Assembly: GCF_900101675.1 (NCBI RefSeq)
Contig: NZ_FNKG01000001.1
Span: forward strand, 1,223,378-1,287,377
Source of the DNA: Curtobacterium sp. UNCCL20
GTDB lineage: Bacteria > Actinomycetota > Actinomycetes > Actinomycetales > Microbacteriaceae
Direction of reading: 5' to 3'
DNA length: 64,000 nucleotides
The notes beneath the pieces were generated by a model. That model was not told where the DNA came from. It saw nothing but the letters and a program-made list of their open reading frames with translations, and made no database searches. A program made the translations under genes and the position numbers. Positions 35,003 to 44,518 of the stretch are shown in pieces (position 1 is the first letter of the stretch; each line of letters opens with the position of its first letter).

Positions 35003-37986
35003 TGTACCTGCACCGCCTCGAACTCCGGGCGATCGGTCCCTACCCCGACCTCGTCACCATCGACTTCGCGGCGCTCGCCGCGTCCGGGGTGTTCCTGCTC
35101 GAGGGGCCGACGGGCTCCGGCAAGTCGACGATCATCGACGCCGTCGTGTTCGCGCTCTACGGCAAGCTCGCCGGCGCCGACGCCACCGACGACCGGCTGC
35201 ACAGCCAGCACGCCGACCCCGCGGTCGAACCGTTCGTCGAACTCGTCTTCGAGACCGGTGCGGGGGTCTACCGGGTCCGACGCACCCCGCAGTACGACCG
35301 GCCGAAGCAGCGCGGCAGCGGCACCGTCAAGCAGCAGGCGTCCGCGCAGCTCTTCCGGCTCGCCGGACCCGCCGACGTCTCCGGTGAACCGGTGTCGTCC
35401 CGCATCCCCGAGGTCGGGCTCGAGATCACCCGGATCGTGGGGCTCGACCGCGCCCAGTTCCTGCAGACCGTCGTGCTGCCCCAGGGCGAGTTCGCGAAGT
35501 TCCTCCGCTCTCCGGGGGAAGAGCGCCGGAAGCTCCTGCAGTCCCTGTTCGGCACGCAGGTCTACGACCGCACCGCCGACGAACTCGCCGCACGCCGTCG
35601 CGCCGTGCAGGCCGAGGTGGACGGTGCGGACGCGCGCGTGCGCGATGCGCTCAACCGCTTCGGGCAGGCCGCTGGCGTCGACGAACCCGACGAGTCGAGC
35701 GTCGCCGCGACCGTCAGCAGCCTCCGCGGGGCTGCCGACGCTGCCGAAGCGGACCGTGCCGCCGCCGTACGGACGGCCGCCGCGGCCACCCAGCAAGAGC
35801 AGGCCGTCATCGCCCGGGCCGCCGCCCTCCAGCGCCGCACGGACCTCCTCCGGCGCCGCGGGCTGCTCGACGACGACGCTGCGCGGATCGAGTCCGTCCG
35901 GACTCGTCTGGCCCTCGGCGAGCGGGCCGCGCACGTGACGGCGGTCGCCGACGGTCTCGACACCGCCCGGGCCCGCTCTGCCGAAGCGAGCACGGCGGCT
36001 GACGCCCTCCGCTCCCGACACGACGTCTCCGCCCGGGGCGACTCCCTCGTCCGGCAGTGTGCCGCCGTCACCGAGTGCCTCACCGCGGTGCGCCACCTGC
36101 TCCCGGTCGAAGCCGGTCTGCCCGCTCGCCGCCGTGCCCTCGTCGACGCCGCTGCCCGCGGCGAGGAGCTCGCCGCCCGGCTCACCGAACTCGACGCCGC
36201 GCTCGAGGCCCGTCCCGCCGAACGTGCCCGCATCGTCGAGGACGCCCGCGCCGCGGCTGCGCTCGCCGCCGGGGCCGAGGCCGCCCGCCACGACGTCGAG
36301 CGGGTGGACCGGGTCCGTGCCGACCTGTCCGCCCGGATCGACGCCGAGCGGCGGGTACGCGGCGCCGAACAGGCGAAGACCGACGCCGGAGCCACCGCCC
36401 TCGAGCTCGTGCGGGCGGAGCAGCAGCTCCGGGAGCGCCGCATCGCCGGACTCGCCGGTGAACTCGGCGCAGCCCTCGCACCGGGGGATCCCTGCCCGGT
36501 GTGCGGCTCGCGGGAACACCCCGTCCTGGCGACCCCGCAGGACGACCACCCGACGACGGCGACCGTCGACGCAGCGGCCGCCGCCGCCCGGGGTGCCGAA
36601 CAGGTCCTGGCCGACGCGGTGACGACGCTCGCGCTCGAGCGCGCCGAACTGGCCCGGCTCGAGCACGTCCTCGGTGACACCGACGCCGACACGGTCGACG
36701 CCATGGCCGAAGCCGCCGCCGCCCGGGTCCGCGCCGCGCACGACGCATCGGTCCGGGTCCGCGAGCTCGAGCAGCAGCGCGCTGCACACGACGAGCAGAC
36801 CCGGTCGCTCGAACGCCAGCGCAACGAGGTGGACGCCGAGCGTGCGGTCCTCGCCGGATCGGCCGATTCCGACGCCGAGCGCCTCGAACAGGACGCCGCG
36901 ACCGTGCAGGACGCGGTCGTCCGGGTCACCGAGCACCTCGGTGACGAACCCGGCGCACCGGAGTCGCTGCGGGTCGGTGTCGGGCAGCTCGACGTCCTCG
37001 TCGGACTCCTCGACGAGGTCTCCCGCGCGGACGACCGGGCCGCTGCCGCCGCCGCTGCCGTGCAGGAACGAGTGGCCGACGTCGAGCGCGTCCTGGCCGA
37101 GCAGGAGTTCGACACGGTCGAAGCGGCGCGTGCCGCCGTGCTCGACCGGGCGGACGCCGAGCATCTCCGCGCCGAGGTCGCGACGGCCGACCGGGAACGT
37201 GCCGTGGTCGACGCCGGTCTCGCGGAACCCGCCGTGGTCGCTGCACAGGACGACGACCCCGAACGGCTCGACCTCGACGGAGCCAGGGCCGCGCGCGAGC
37301 GCGCCGCCCTCGCGGCGGACGAGGCCACGCGCATCGCGACGTCGGCGGCCGATCGTGCCGGTGCCTCCGAACGGTGCGCCGCCGACCTCGCCACCGCGAT
37401 GCGCGCCCGGGACGAAACGTCCGCGCGCAGCCGGGCCGTCGTGCGCCTCGCCGACATCGCCGCCGGTGTGCCGGCGGTGAACCCGAGCGGGATCACGCTC
37501 GGCACCTACGTCCTCATGCGCCGGTTCGAGGACGTCGTCGCTGCCGCGAACGACCGGTTGCGGGCGATGCTCGCGGGGCGGTTCACGCTCGAGACCTCCG
37601 ACGAGCGGGAGTCCGGCTCACGTGCCCGGCGGACCGGCCTCGCGCTGGCCGTGCACGACCAGACCACCGACACACGGCGTGCTCCCGGCAGCCTGTCCGG
37701 CGGTGAGACGTTCACGGTCTCGCTCTGCCTGGCACTCGGCCTCGCCGACGTCGTGCAGGCCGAGGCGGGCGGGGTGTCGCTCGGAACGCTCTTCGTCGAC
37801 GAGGGCTTCGGCACCCTCGACCCGGAGACGCTCGACGACGTCATCGGGCAGCTCTCCCGGCTCACCGCGGGCGGGCGGCAGGTCGGGATCGTCAGTCACG
37901 TCGAGGAACTCAAGCAGCGGATCCCGGAGCGGATCGCGGTGCGGCGGACGGCCGAGGGTGGCTCACGGGTGACCACGACGGTGTGA
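35002..37986 (+). CDS. sbcC: DNA exonuclease SbcCD subunit C (Rad50-like ATPase)
   Basis: A 994-residue SMC/Rad50-type ATPase. Walker A (GPTGSGKST) is at residues 35-43. Two long Ala/Glu/Arg-rich coiled-coil arms flank the zinc hook CPVCG near residue 497. The C-terminal lobe has LSGGETF and Walker B LFVDEGFGTLD. The length is normal for the family. It dimerises through the hook and drives SbcD nuclease action on hairpins formed by palindromes, which are plentiful in this genome's gene gaps. Confidence 0.97.
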   Translation: MYLHRLELRAIGPYPDLVTIDFAALAASGVFLLEGPTGSGKSTIIDAVVFALYGKLAGADATDDRLHSQHADPAVEPFVELVFETGAGVYRVRRTPQYDRPKQRGSGTVKQQASAQLFRLAGPADVSGEPVSSRIPEVGLEITRIVGLDRAQFLQTVVLPQGEFAKFLRSPGEERRKLLQSLFGTQVYDRTADELAARRRAVQAEVDGADARVRDALNRFGQAAGVDEPDESSVAATVSSLRGAADAAEADRAAAVRTAAAATQQEQAVIARAAALQRRTDLLRRRGLLDDDAARIESVRTRLALGERAAHVTAVADGLDTARARSAEASTAADALRSRHDVSARGDSLVRQCAAVTECLTAVRHLLPVEAGLPARRRALVDAAARGEELAARLTELDAALEARPAERARIVEDARAAAALAAGAEAARHDVERVDRVRADLSARIDAERRVRGAEQAKTDAGATALELVRAEQQLRERRIAGLAGELGAALAPGDPCPVCGSREHPVLATPQDDHPTTATVDAAAAAARGAEQVLADAVTTLALERAELARLEHVLGDTDADTVDAMAEAAAARVRAAHDASVRVRELEQQRAAHDEQTRSLERQRNEVDAERAVLAGSADSDAERLEQDAATVQDAVVRVTEHLGDEPGAPESLRVGVGQLDVLVGLLDEVSRADDRAAAAAAAVQERVADVERVLAEQEFDTVEAARAAVLDRADAEHLRAEVATADRERAVVDAGLAEPAVVAAQDDDPERLDLDGARAARERAALAADEATRIATSAADRAGASERCAADLATAMRARDETSARSRAVVRLADIAAGVPAVNPSGITLGTYVLMRRFEDVVAAANDRLRAMLAGRFTLETSDERESGSRARRTGLALAVHDQTTDTRRAPGSLSGGETFTVSLCLALGLADVVQAEAGGVSLGTLFVDEGFGTLDPETLDDVIGQLSRLTAGGRQVGIVSHVEELKQRIPERIAVRRTAEGGSRVTTTV

Positions 37987-38005
37987 CCGACGCCGGTGCC
38001 GACGG

Positions 38006-38182
38006 TCAGGGCGACGGCGTGACGTCGACCGTGCCGTCCGGCGGCGGCAGGATGTCGGCGGCGATCCACGGGAACACCCACGTGAACAGCGCGAAGACGA
38101 TCGCGGCGAGGAGCACGAGCAGCTCCAGCACCTTCAGGGCGGCGGGACCGGGCAGGATCCGCCAGACGAACGGGAAGATCAC
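38006..38182 (-). CDS. Tiny membrane protein coupled to the class E sortase
   Basis: A 58-residue protein starting GTG (IFPFVWRILPGPAALKVLEL). One long hydrophobic stretch (residues 15-42) is followed by a short Pro-rich exterior tail (ILPPPDGTVDV). Its start overlaps the sortase stop by four bases (GTGA), a strong coupling signal. I know no family function. It may anchor or modulate the sortase, or simply be the second gene of an operon. Confidence 0.7.
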   Translation of the reverse strand: MIFPFVWRILPGPAALKVLELLVLLAAIVFALFTWVFPWIAADILPPPDGTVDVTPSP

Positions 38183-38994
38183 TTCGACGTCTCCGAGACT
38201 TCCTTCGGGGTGCCCTCGGACGCGGGCATCCAGTACGCGAGCTTGGCGTGCGTGACGTAGCGCTCCTTGGCGGACCACATCGGGTGGCAGGCGGTGAGGG
38301 TGAGCCAGCGGTCGTCGGCGGTGGGTTCCACGCCGGGCTTGTTCGGCACCGGCGCGATGGTCTCGATGTGGTCGGGCGTGACGATCTGCGAGTCGGTGAC
38401 CCGGTACACGTACCAGACGTCGAACTTCGTCTTCGCGTCGGTGACCCGCACGACGATGTCGTCGCCGGTCTTGAGCTCGGCGATCTGGTTGAGCGGCTTG
38501 CCGTAGGTCACCCGGTGCCCGGCGACGGCGAAGTTGCCCTCGGCTCCCGGCATCGCGGTGTCCTGGTAGTGGCCGAGTCCGATCGTGTTGAGCACCTTCT
38601 CGCGATCGGTGCCCTCGCCGATGGGCCGGACGTAGTCCTTGCCGAACCGGGGGATCTGCATCGTGCCGAACACGTCGGTGACGTCCGGTGGCTCGGCGAG
38701 CACGGGCGCTGGCCCGTGGTGCTCGGTACCCGTCCCGGTGGTCGGGGTCGACTTCTGGTGGAGTCCCTCGACGAGCTTCGTCTGCTGGTTCACGGCGACG
38801 ACGTCGGTCCACCACGCCGTCCACACCACGTAGAGCCCGGTGCCGGCACCCGCGATGATCAGGAGCTCGGCGATCAGCGAGACGATGACACCGCCGACGG
38901 TCTGCCGACGACGAGTCGGCCGCTTCGCCCGGTCGGCACCGGCGTCACCGTCGCGGCGGGAACGGCGCGACGGGAGTGTCTCGTGTGCGGTCAC
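38179..38994 (-). CDS. Class E sortase
   Basis: A 271-residue membrane-anchored transpeptidase with a basic cytosolic N-terminus, one helix at residues 35-58 and an extracellular sortase domain. Catalytic residues: His160 in AVAGHRVTYG, Cys236 in TLTACHP and Arg245 in KERYV. TLTAC is the class E form. Class E enzymes in high-GC actinobacteria attach LAxTG-type proteins to peptidoglycan; no such substrate lies in this window. GTG at 38994 has AGGAG four bases upstream. The tiny gene at 38006-38182 is coupled downstream. Confidence 0.92.
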   Translation of the reverse strand: MTAHETLPSRRSRRDGDAGADRAKRPTRRRQTVGGVIVSLIAELLIIAGAGTGLYVVWTAWWTDVVAVNQQTKLVEGLHQKSTPTTGTGTEHHGPAPVLAEPPDVTDVFGTMQIPRFGKDYVRPIGEGTDREKVLNTIGLGHYQDTAMPGAEGNFAVAGHRVTYGKPLNQIAELKTGDDIVVRVTDAKTKFDVWYVYRVTDSQIVTPDHIETIAPVPNKPGVEPTADDRWLTLTACHPMWSAKERYVTHAKLAYWMPASEGTPKEVSETSK

Positions 38995-39090
38995 GTGGCT
39001 CCTGATCCGGGTGGGGTAGTCGGACAGGTCTATCAGACCACGGCGACGGCTCCGTGACGATGTTCTCCACAGCACCGTTACCGTGAGGAG

Positions 39091-39519
39091 ATGCAGCACG
39101 TCATCCGGACCTTCGCCCCCGACGACACCGAGGCGGTCGTCGCCCTGTGGGAATCGTGCGACCTCGTCCGTCCGTGGAACGACCCCCGGCGGGACATCGC
39201 CCGGAAGCTGACCGTGCAGCCGGAGCTGTTCCTGGTCGCCGAGGGGCCGGACGGTGCGGTCGTCGGCGCCGGAATGGCCGGGTTCGACGGGCACCGCGGG
39301 TGGGTGAACTACCTCGCGGTCCGACCCGACCTGCAGGGTTCCGGGCTCGGTCGGGCGATGATGGCGGAGTTCGAGCGGCTGCTGACGGACCTCGGCTGCC
39401 CGAAGCTCAACCTCCAGGTGCGCGCGGGCAACGAGCAGGTGATCGGCTTCTACGAGTCCCTCGGCTTCACCCCGGACCACACGGTGTCGCTCGGGAAGCG
39501 GCTCATCCCCGACGCCTGA
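39091..39519 (+). CDS. GNAT-family acetyltransferase (YpeA-like)
   Basis: A 142-residue GNAT enzyme. The acetyl-CoA loop is VRPDLQGSGLGRAMMAEFER, preceded by WVNYLAV (beta 4). The later LNLQVRAGNEQVIGFYESLG with FTPD is the usual C-terminal signature. It resembles the small YpeA group; the acceptor is unknown. TACCGT (39079-39084) is six bases before the ATG. It is divergent from the sortase operon and ends before a long hairpin. Confidence 0.92.
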   Translation: MQHVIRTFAPDDTEAVVALWESCDLVRPWNDPRRDIARKLTVQPELFLVAEGPDGAVVGAGMAGFDGHRGWVNYLAVRPDLQGSGLGRAMMAEFERLLTDLGCPKLNLQVRAGNEQVIGFYESLGFTPDHTVSLGKRLIPDA

Positions 39520-39565
39520 CCGTCCCGCCCCGCCCGCCCACCCGGCCCCGCCTGCCCGGCCCGCC

Positions 39566-39633
39566 CGAGTCTCGGCCTGAGCGACACTTCTCGCGCGCCG
39601 GTGCCCGAGAAGTGTCGCCCAGCGCGAGACTCG
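39566..39633. terminator. Long hairpin between convergent GNAT and EamA genes
   Basis: CGAGTCTCG (39566-39574) pairs with CGAGACTCG (39625-39633). Inside, GCGACACTTCTCG pairs with CGAGAAGTGTCGC. The core shares the GTCGC/GCGACA motif of the array at 25741-25857. Confidence 0.75.
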
Positions 39634-39676
39634 GCCCAGCGTCGACGGCCAGGGACGGCCGGCCCCGCCCGGGCGG

Positions 39677-40576
39677 CTACGCCAGCGCCAGCCCCACGGA
39701 CGCCGCGAACGCCAGCCCGATCCCGGTCCACTGCACCGGGGTGAGCCGTTCCCGGAGCACCACGCCCGCGAGCACGACGGTCCCGATCGGGTACAGCGCG
39801 TTGAGCACGCTCACGACGGGCAGCGTCACCGGGTCGTCGCTCGAGTGCAGCCCCGCCTGGATGAACACGTTCGCCATCGCGTCGAGGACACCGCAGGCGA
39901 CGACGGTGAGCAGCAGCCGCGTCGGCCACCGGCCGGCGCGTGCCGAACGGACGGCAGGATCGGCACCAGGCCGGACCAACCGTGCCGAGACCACCGCCGC
40001 CGCGCCGAGCAGCACCGCCTGCAGCACCCGCGCGACGACGAGCGGCGCGACACCCGAGTCCGATGGCGTCATGTCGTAGGCGAGCACGATGCCGCCGAAG
40101 CCGCACCCCGCGACCGCAGCCGTGACGAGCCCGCTCACCGTGACGCGCGCGCCCGAGGTGTCCCGCACCGCGGCGACGAGCACCACGGCGACGACGGCGA
40201 CCACGAGTGCGGCGATCGCGAGGCCGGACAGCGCCGTTCCGCGGACCACCGCGACGAGCACGGGCACGACCGCGGCGAACACGGCCGTCAGCGGCGACAG
40301 CACGCTCATCGGTCCGATCGCCAGCGCACGGTAGAGGAGGAGCACCCCGATGCCGCCGGAGGCCCCCGCGACCGCGCCCCACAGCGTGCCGGTCCACGTG
40401 GCGACCCCGCCGACGACCACCAGTCCGACGAGGAGCGGGACGATCCCGACGGCTGCGGCGACGGCCGACACGGTCACCGCGCGGAGACGCTTCGAGGCGA
40501 GGCCGCCCAGGAAGTCGGCGGCCCCGTAGACGACGGCGCCGGACAGGCCGAGGAGCACGGTGAGCACGGCTCCCAT
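39677..40576 (-). CDS. EamA/DMT-family transporter
   Basis: A 299-residue protein with ten predicted membrane helices in two similar halves (GLSGAVVYGAADFLGGLASK at the start; DPVTLPVVSVLNALYPIGTV in the second half). DMT/EamA proteins move amino acids, sugars or other metabolites; the substrate is unknown. The ATG at 40576 leaves only 27 bases to the divergent CPBP gene, so their promoters overlap around GGTACC. Confidence 0.9.
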   Translation of the reverse strand: MGAVLTVLLGLSGAVVYGAADFLGGLASKRLRAVTVSAVAAAVGIVPLLVGLVVVGGVATWTGTLWGAVAGASGGIGVLLLYRALAIGPMSVLSPLTAVFAAVVPVLVAVVRGTALSGLAIAALVVAVVAVVLVAAVRDTSGARVTVSGLVTAAVAGCGFGGIVLAYDMTPSDSGVAPLVVARVLQAVLLGAAAVVSARLVRPGADPAVRSARAGRWPTRLLLTVVACGVLDAMANVFIQAGLHSSDDPVTLPVVSVLNALYPIGTVVLAGVVLRERLTPVQWTGIGLAFAASVGLALA

Positions 40577-40603
40577 CCTGCCCGGACCGGTACCGTGAGC
40601 ACC

Positions 40604-41731
40604 GTGAGCGTTCCCTACCACCGCCTGCCCCGCGTCGATGCACGCTGGAGGTGGTGGCGCCCGCTCGTGGCCCTCGCCTTCCTGGCGGGTTGGTACATCG
40701 CCTCGCAGGTCGTCATCGCCGTCGCGTACTTCCTCCCGATCGGCGCGACGCAGGGTGCGCAGGGGCTGATGGACCTGCAGGACGACCTGGCTTCGGGCGC
40801 CCTCGACCCGACCGACCCGATCGTGCTGTCGATGTCGCTCGTGTCGCTCGTGGTCCTGCTGCCGGGCATCCTGCTCGCGGTGAAGGTCGCGCGGATCGGA
40901 CCGGCGGGCATCCTGTCCTCCACGCGCTTCCGGGTGCGCTGGGGGTGGACCGCGTGGTGCCTCCTGCCGACGCTGGTGATCGCCGCGATCATGTTCTCCG
41001 CGCAGACGGCGGGCATGTTCACGTTCGCCGGCGGCTTCGGTTGGGACCACCGGGCGATCGGGCAGTCGACTGTCTCGCTGAGCACCCTGACGATCACGAT
41101 CGTGCTGGTCCTGCTGCTCGTGCCGTTCCAGGGCGCTGCCGAGGAGTACATCTTCCGCGGGTTCCTGATGCAGACGATCGCTTCGTGGATCCCATGGCGG
41201 ATCGTCGGCACGGTCGTCGCCGTCGCGGTCTCCACCGTGGTGTTCGCGCTGTTGCACATCCCGAACGGCTACAACGTGTGGGGCATCCTCGACGTCGGCT
41301 CGTTCGGCCTGATCGCCGCGATCATCGTGCTCCGCACCGGGGGCATGGAGGCCACCGTCCTGCAGCATGCCTTCAACAACATCATGATCTTCGTGCTGCA
41401 GGCGCCGGGGTGGTCCCGCATCGACCTGACCTCGCAGGACGCGAACGGCACGGTCGGCGGGTGGCTCATCACCCTCGGTACGTCGCTGCTCTACTGGGGC
41501 ATGGTCGAGGTCCTCGCGAAGTGGCGGAAGCTCGACCGTCGGTTCGCGGGCCAGCAGGCACCGCGGTTCCGCGGTGTGGCCCCGGTCTGGGCAGGTGGGC
41601 GCCAGTGGCTCCGGCCTGGAGGCACGGGCTGGGCGGGCGCACCGCCCCGCCTCGACGACACGGCCGGGTCCAGTGCCGTGGGCGGCTCCGCGCCTGTGGA
41701 CAGTTCCGTGGGTGTCGCCGGTCGCCCGTAG
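40604..41731 (+). CDS. CPBP family intramembrane metalloprotease
   Basis: A 375-residue membrane protein. The CAAX/CPBP motifs are AAEEYIFRG near residue 184 (catalytic glutamates), ALLHIPNGYN, and VLQHAFNN. About eight membrane helices are visible. Relatives cleave prenylated proteins or act in bacteriocin self-protection; the target is unknown. GTG at 40604 is chosen because TACCGT is seven bases upstream; GTG at 40595 overlaps that box. The C-terminal cytosolic tail contains a GCCTGGAGGC element. Confidence 0.88.
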   Translation: MSVPYHRLPRVDARWRWWRPLVALAFLAGWYIASQVVIAVAYFLPIGATQGAQGLMDLQDDLASGALDPTDPIVLSMSLVSLVVLLPGILLAVKVARIGPAGILSSTRFRVRWGWTAWCLLPTLVIAAIMFSAQTAGMFTFAGGFGWDHRAIGQSTVSLSTLTITIVLVLLLVPFQGAAEEYIFRGFLMQTIASWIPWRIVGTVVAVAVSTVVFALLHIPNGYNVWGILDVGSFGLIAAIIVLRTGGMEATVLQHAFNNIMIFVLQAPGWSRIDLTSQDANGTVGGWLITLGTSLLYWGMVEVLAKWRKLDRRFAGQQAPRFRGVAPVWAGGRQWLRPGGTGWAGAPPRLDDTAGSSAVGGSAPVDSSVGVAGRP

Positions 41732-41740
41732 GCTCGTGGC

Positions 41741-43567
41741 ATGAGCACCACCCCCGCGCCTGCTGCCGCGCTCGACGTGCTGCGCCGTGTGTGGGGCTAC
41801 GACGACTTCCGGGGCGAGCAGGCCGCGATCATCGACCAGGTGGTCAGCGGTGGGGACGCCCTCGTCCTCATGCCGACCGGTGGTGGCAAGTCCCTCTGCT
41901 ACCAGGTGCCCTCGCTCGTCCGTGACGGCGTCGGCGTCGTCGTGTCGCCGCTCATCGCGCTCATGCAGGACCAGGTGGACGCCCTCGCGGCGAACGGCGT
42001 CAAGGCAGCGTTCCTCAACTCCACGCAGGGGCCGGACGAGCGGACCCGGGTCGAGCGGGCCGTCGTCGCGGGCGAGGTCGACATGCTCTACCTCGCACCC
42101 GAACGACTCCGGCTCGAGTCCACCCGTGCCCTGCTCGACCGCGCACGGGTCGCCCTGTTCGCCATCGACGAGGCGCACTGCGTCGCGCAGTGGGGTCACG
42201 ACTTCCGCCCGGACTACCTCGAACTGAGCGTCCTGCACGAGCGCTGGCCGACCGTGCCGCGCATCGCCCTGACCGCCACCGCCACGCCGCACACCCACCG
42301 CGAGATCTCCGCACGCCTCGGGCTCGACGACGCGGCGCACTTCGTCGCCGACTTCGACCGCCCGAACATCCAGTACCGGATCGAACCGAAGACCGGGGCA
42401 TTGCAGCAGCTCCTCACCTTCATCCGCACCGAGCACAGCGGCGATGCGGGCATCGTCTACTGCCTGTCCCGCAACTCGGTCGAGCGCACGGCGGCCGCAC
42501 TCGCCGAGCAGGGCATCCCGGCACTGCCCTACCACGCCGGCCTCGACGCGAAGGTGCGGGAGCGCAACCAGTCGCGGTTCCTGCGCGAGGACGGCATCGT
42601 CATGGTCGCGACGATCGCGTTCGGCATGGGCATCGACAAGCCGGACGTCCGGTTCGTGGCGCACCTCGACCTGCCGAAGTCGGTCGAGGGCTACTACCAG
42701 GAGACCGGTCGTGCCGGGCGAGACGGGCTGCCCTCGACCGCCTGGCTCGCCTACGGGCTGAACGACGTCGTGCAGCAGCGCCGGATGATCGACCAGTCCG
42801 AGGGCGACGCTTCCCACCGCCGGCAGCTCAGCGCACACCTCGACGCCATGCTCGCCCTGTGCGAGACGATCGAGTGCCGGCGCGTCCGGCTGCTCGCCTA
42901 CTTCGGGCAGGAGTCGACGGCGTGCGGCAACTGCGACACGTGCATCGCCCCGCCCGAGTCCTGGGACGGCACGGTGCCGGCGCAGAAGCTCCTCTCCACC
43001 GTGGTCCGGCTCGACCGCGAGCGCGGGCAGCGGTACGGCGTCTCGCACCTCGTCGACATCCTGGTCGGCAAGCCGTCGCCGCGCGTGCAGGAGCTCCGAC
43101 ACGAGTCCCTCGCGACGTTCGGCATCGGCAACGACCTGGGCGAGGCCGAGTGGCGCGCGGTCGCCCGGCAGCTGCTCGCGCAGGGCTACGCCGCCGTCTC
43201 GGGTGACGGCTTCGGTACCATCGTGCTCAGCCCGACGAGCGCCGACGTGCTCGGGGGCAAGGTCACCGTCCGGATGCGCCGCGACCCGGTGAAGGCACCG
43301 CGTGCCGGTCGCTCCCGTCGCAGCGTCGTGACGGACATGCCACAGGAAGCGGTGGGCCTGTTCGAGGCCCTCCGTGCCTGGCGTGCGGCCCAGGCGCGCG
43401 AGCAGGGCGTCCCCGCCTACGTGGTCTTCAACGACGCCACGCTGCGGGGGATCGCAGCCGTGAAGCCGGCGGACGAGGACCAGCTCGCCGAGATCTCCGG
43501 CGTCGGCGGGGCGAAGCTCGAGCGCTACGGCAAGGCCGTCCTCGACGTGGTCGCCGCGGCGGACTGA
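41741..43567 (+). CDS. recQ: ATP-dependent DNA helicase RecQ
   Basis: A 608-residue 3'-5' helicase. Walker A is MPTGGGKS (44-51), with DEAHC, ATDVA-like VATIAFGMGIDKPDVR, and QETGRAGRDG (motif VI). The RQC zinc cysteines follow (CETIECRR and CGNCDTC). A C-terminal HRDC domain (FEALRAWRAAQAREQGVPAY) completes the classic layout. Its -10 box TAGGCT (41729-41734) overlaps the CPBP stop codon and is six bases before the ATG, so recQ is transcribed from inside the end of its neighbour. Confidence 0.97.
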   Translation: MSTTPAPAAALDVLRRVWGYDDFRGEQAAIIDQVVSGGDALVLMPTGGGKSLCYQVPSLVRDGVGVVVSPLIALMQDQVDALAANGVKAAFLNSTQGPDERTRVERAVVAGEVDMLYLAPERLRLESTRALLDRARVALFAIDEAHCVAQWGHDFRPDYLELSVLHERWPTVPRIALTATATPHTHREISARLGLDDAAHFVADFDRPNIQYRIEPKTGALQQLLTFIRTEHSGDAGIVYCLSRNSVERTAAALAEQGIPALPYHAGLDAKVRERNQSRFLREDGIVMVATIAFGMGIDKPDVRFVAHLDLPKSVEGYYQETGRAGRDGLPSTAWLAYGLNDVVQQRRMIDQSEGDASHRRQLSAHLDAMLALCETIECRRVRLLAYFGQESTACGNCDTCIAPPESWDGTVPAQKLLSTVVRLDRERGQRYGVSHLVDILVGKPSPRVQELRHESLATFGIGNDLGEAEWRAVARQLLAQGYAAVSGDGFGTIVLSPTSADVLGGKVTVRMRRDPVKAPRAGRSRRSVVTDMPQEAVGLFEALRAWRAAQAREQGVPAYVVFNDATLRGIAAVKPADEDQLAEISGVGGAKLERYGKAVLDVVAAAD

Positions 43568-43643
43568 CGACACATTCCGCATCGGGCATGTGGCTGCGAC
43601 GGCCGTCACTACACTCGGAACCTCCCGTCACGAGGAGGCCCGG

Positions 43644-44387
43644 TTGTCCGGTTCGACGAAGTTCACCACCACGCTGAGCCGTGCGGTCGTGACGCCGCTC
43701 GCCCGCATGCTGTGGCGTCCGCGGATCATCGGCCGGAAGAACGTCCCGAAGCGCGGTCCGGTCATCCTCGCCAGCAACCACCGGTCGTTCATCGACTCGC
43801 CCGCGATCACGCTCATGGCGCCGCGGAAGGTCTCGTTCCTCGCGAAGCAGGAGTACTTCACCGGTTCGGGCGTGAAGGGGGCGCTCTCGCGGGCGTTCTT
43901 CGGGGGCATCGGTGCGATCGGTGTCGAGCGCGGCGCGGGGGCGGCGGCGCAGCACGCCCTCGACCTCGGGCTCGAGCGGCTCGAGGCGGGCGAGGCCTTC
44001 GCGATCTACCCCGAGGGCACCCGCTCCCTCGACGGTCGGCTGTACAAGGGGCGGACGGGCGTTGCCTGGCTGGCGTTGACGAGCGGCGCTCCCGTGGTGC
44101 CCGTCGCCCTGACCGGCACCGAGGACGTGCAGCCGGTGGGGTCGCGCCTGCCGAAGCTCGCGCGGGTGACGATCGAGTTCGGGAAGCCCCTCGACCTCTC
44201 CGGCTACGGCGAGGCCTCCTCCGGGCGCGCCCGCCGGCACGCCACCGATGCGGTGATGGCGGCGATCCAGGAGCTCAGCGGACAGGAGTCGGCGAACGCG
44301 TACAACAACCCGCCGGCGACGATCGTGGAGCGGGTACGGCAGGCGCTGCGGCGCGACGACCCGACCCAGGCTGTCGAACCCGACTGA
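43644..44387 (+). CDS. plsC: 1-acylglycerol-3-phosphate acyltransferase-like protein
   Basis: A 247-residue membrane-associated acyltransferase. The HX4D motif is in NHRSFID, and YPEGTRS is the substrate-binding PEG box. It would acylate lysophosphatidic acid or a related lipid. The start chosen is TTG at 43644 with GAGGAGG five bases upstream. A GTG upstream at 43590 is in frame but has no ribosome site and adds residues unlike the family. It follows recQ on the same strand by about 75 bases. Confidence 0.88.
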   Translation: MSGSTKFTTTLSRAVVTPLARMLWRPRIIGRKNVPKRGPVILASNHRSFIDSPAITLMAPRKVSFLAKQEYFTGSGVKGALSRAFFGGIGAIGVERGAGAAAQHALDLGLERLEAGEAFAIYPEGTRSLDGRLYKGRTGVAWLALTSGAPVVPVALTGTEDVQPVGSRLPKLARVTIEFGKPLDLSGYGEASSGRARRHATDAVMAAIQELSGQESANAYNNPPATIVERVRQALRRDDPTQAVEPD

Positions 44388-44412
44388 ACACCCGGGGACG
44401 CAAGACGCACTA

Positions 44413-44441
44413 TTGCACATGTGAAATATCGATGGTTCAAT
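44413..44441 (+). promoter_or_regulatory. Candidate promoter upstream of the 117-residue protein gene
   Basis: TTGCAC (44413-44418) and TTCAAT (44436-44441) are 17 bases apart in an unusually AT-rich patch. The palindrome CACATGTG overlaps the -35 box and could be an operator. It predicts a leader of about 70 bases. Confidence 0.45.
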
Positions 44442-44518
44442 GGAGTCGTGCCCAGGGCACACTCCACCCGCGGTCCGCCCGAGAACGGACCGCCTGACAC
44501 TGATCGGACGTTCGCAGC

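Noticed and set aside
40577-43609. Long minus-strand extension upstream of the EamA gene
   Set aside because: It runs antisense through CPBP and recQ. The EamA protein begins at a good ATG at 40576.
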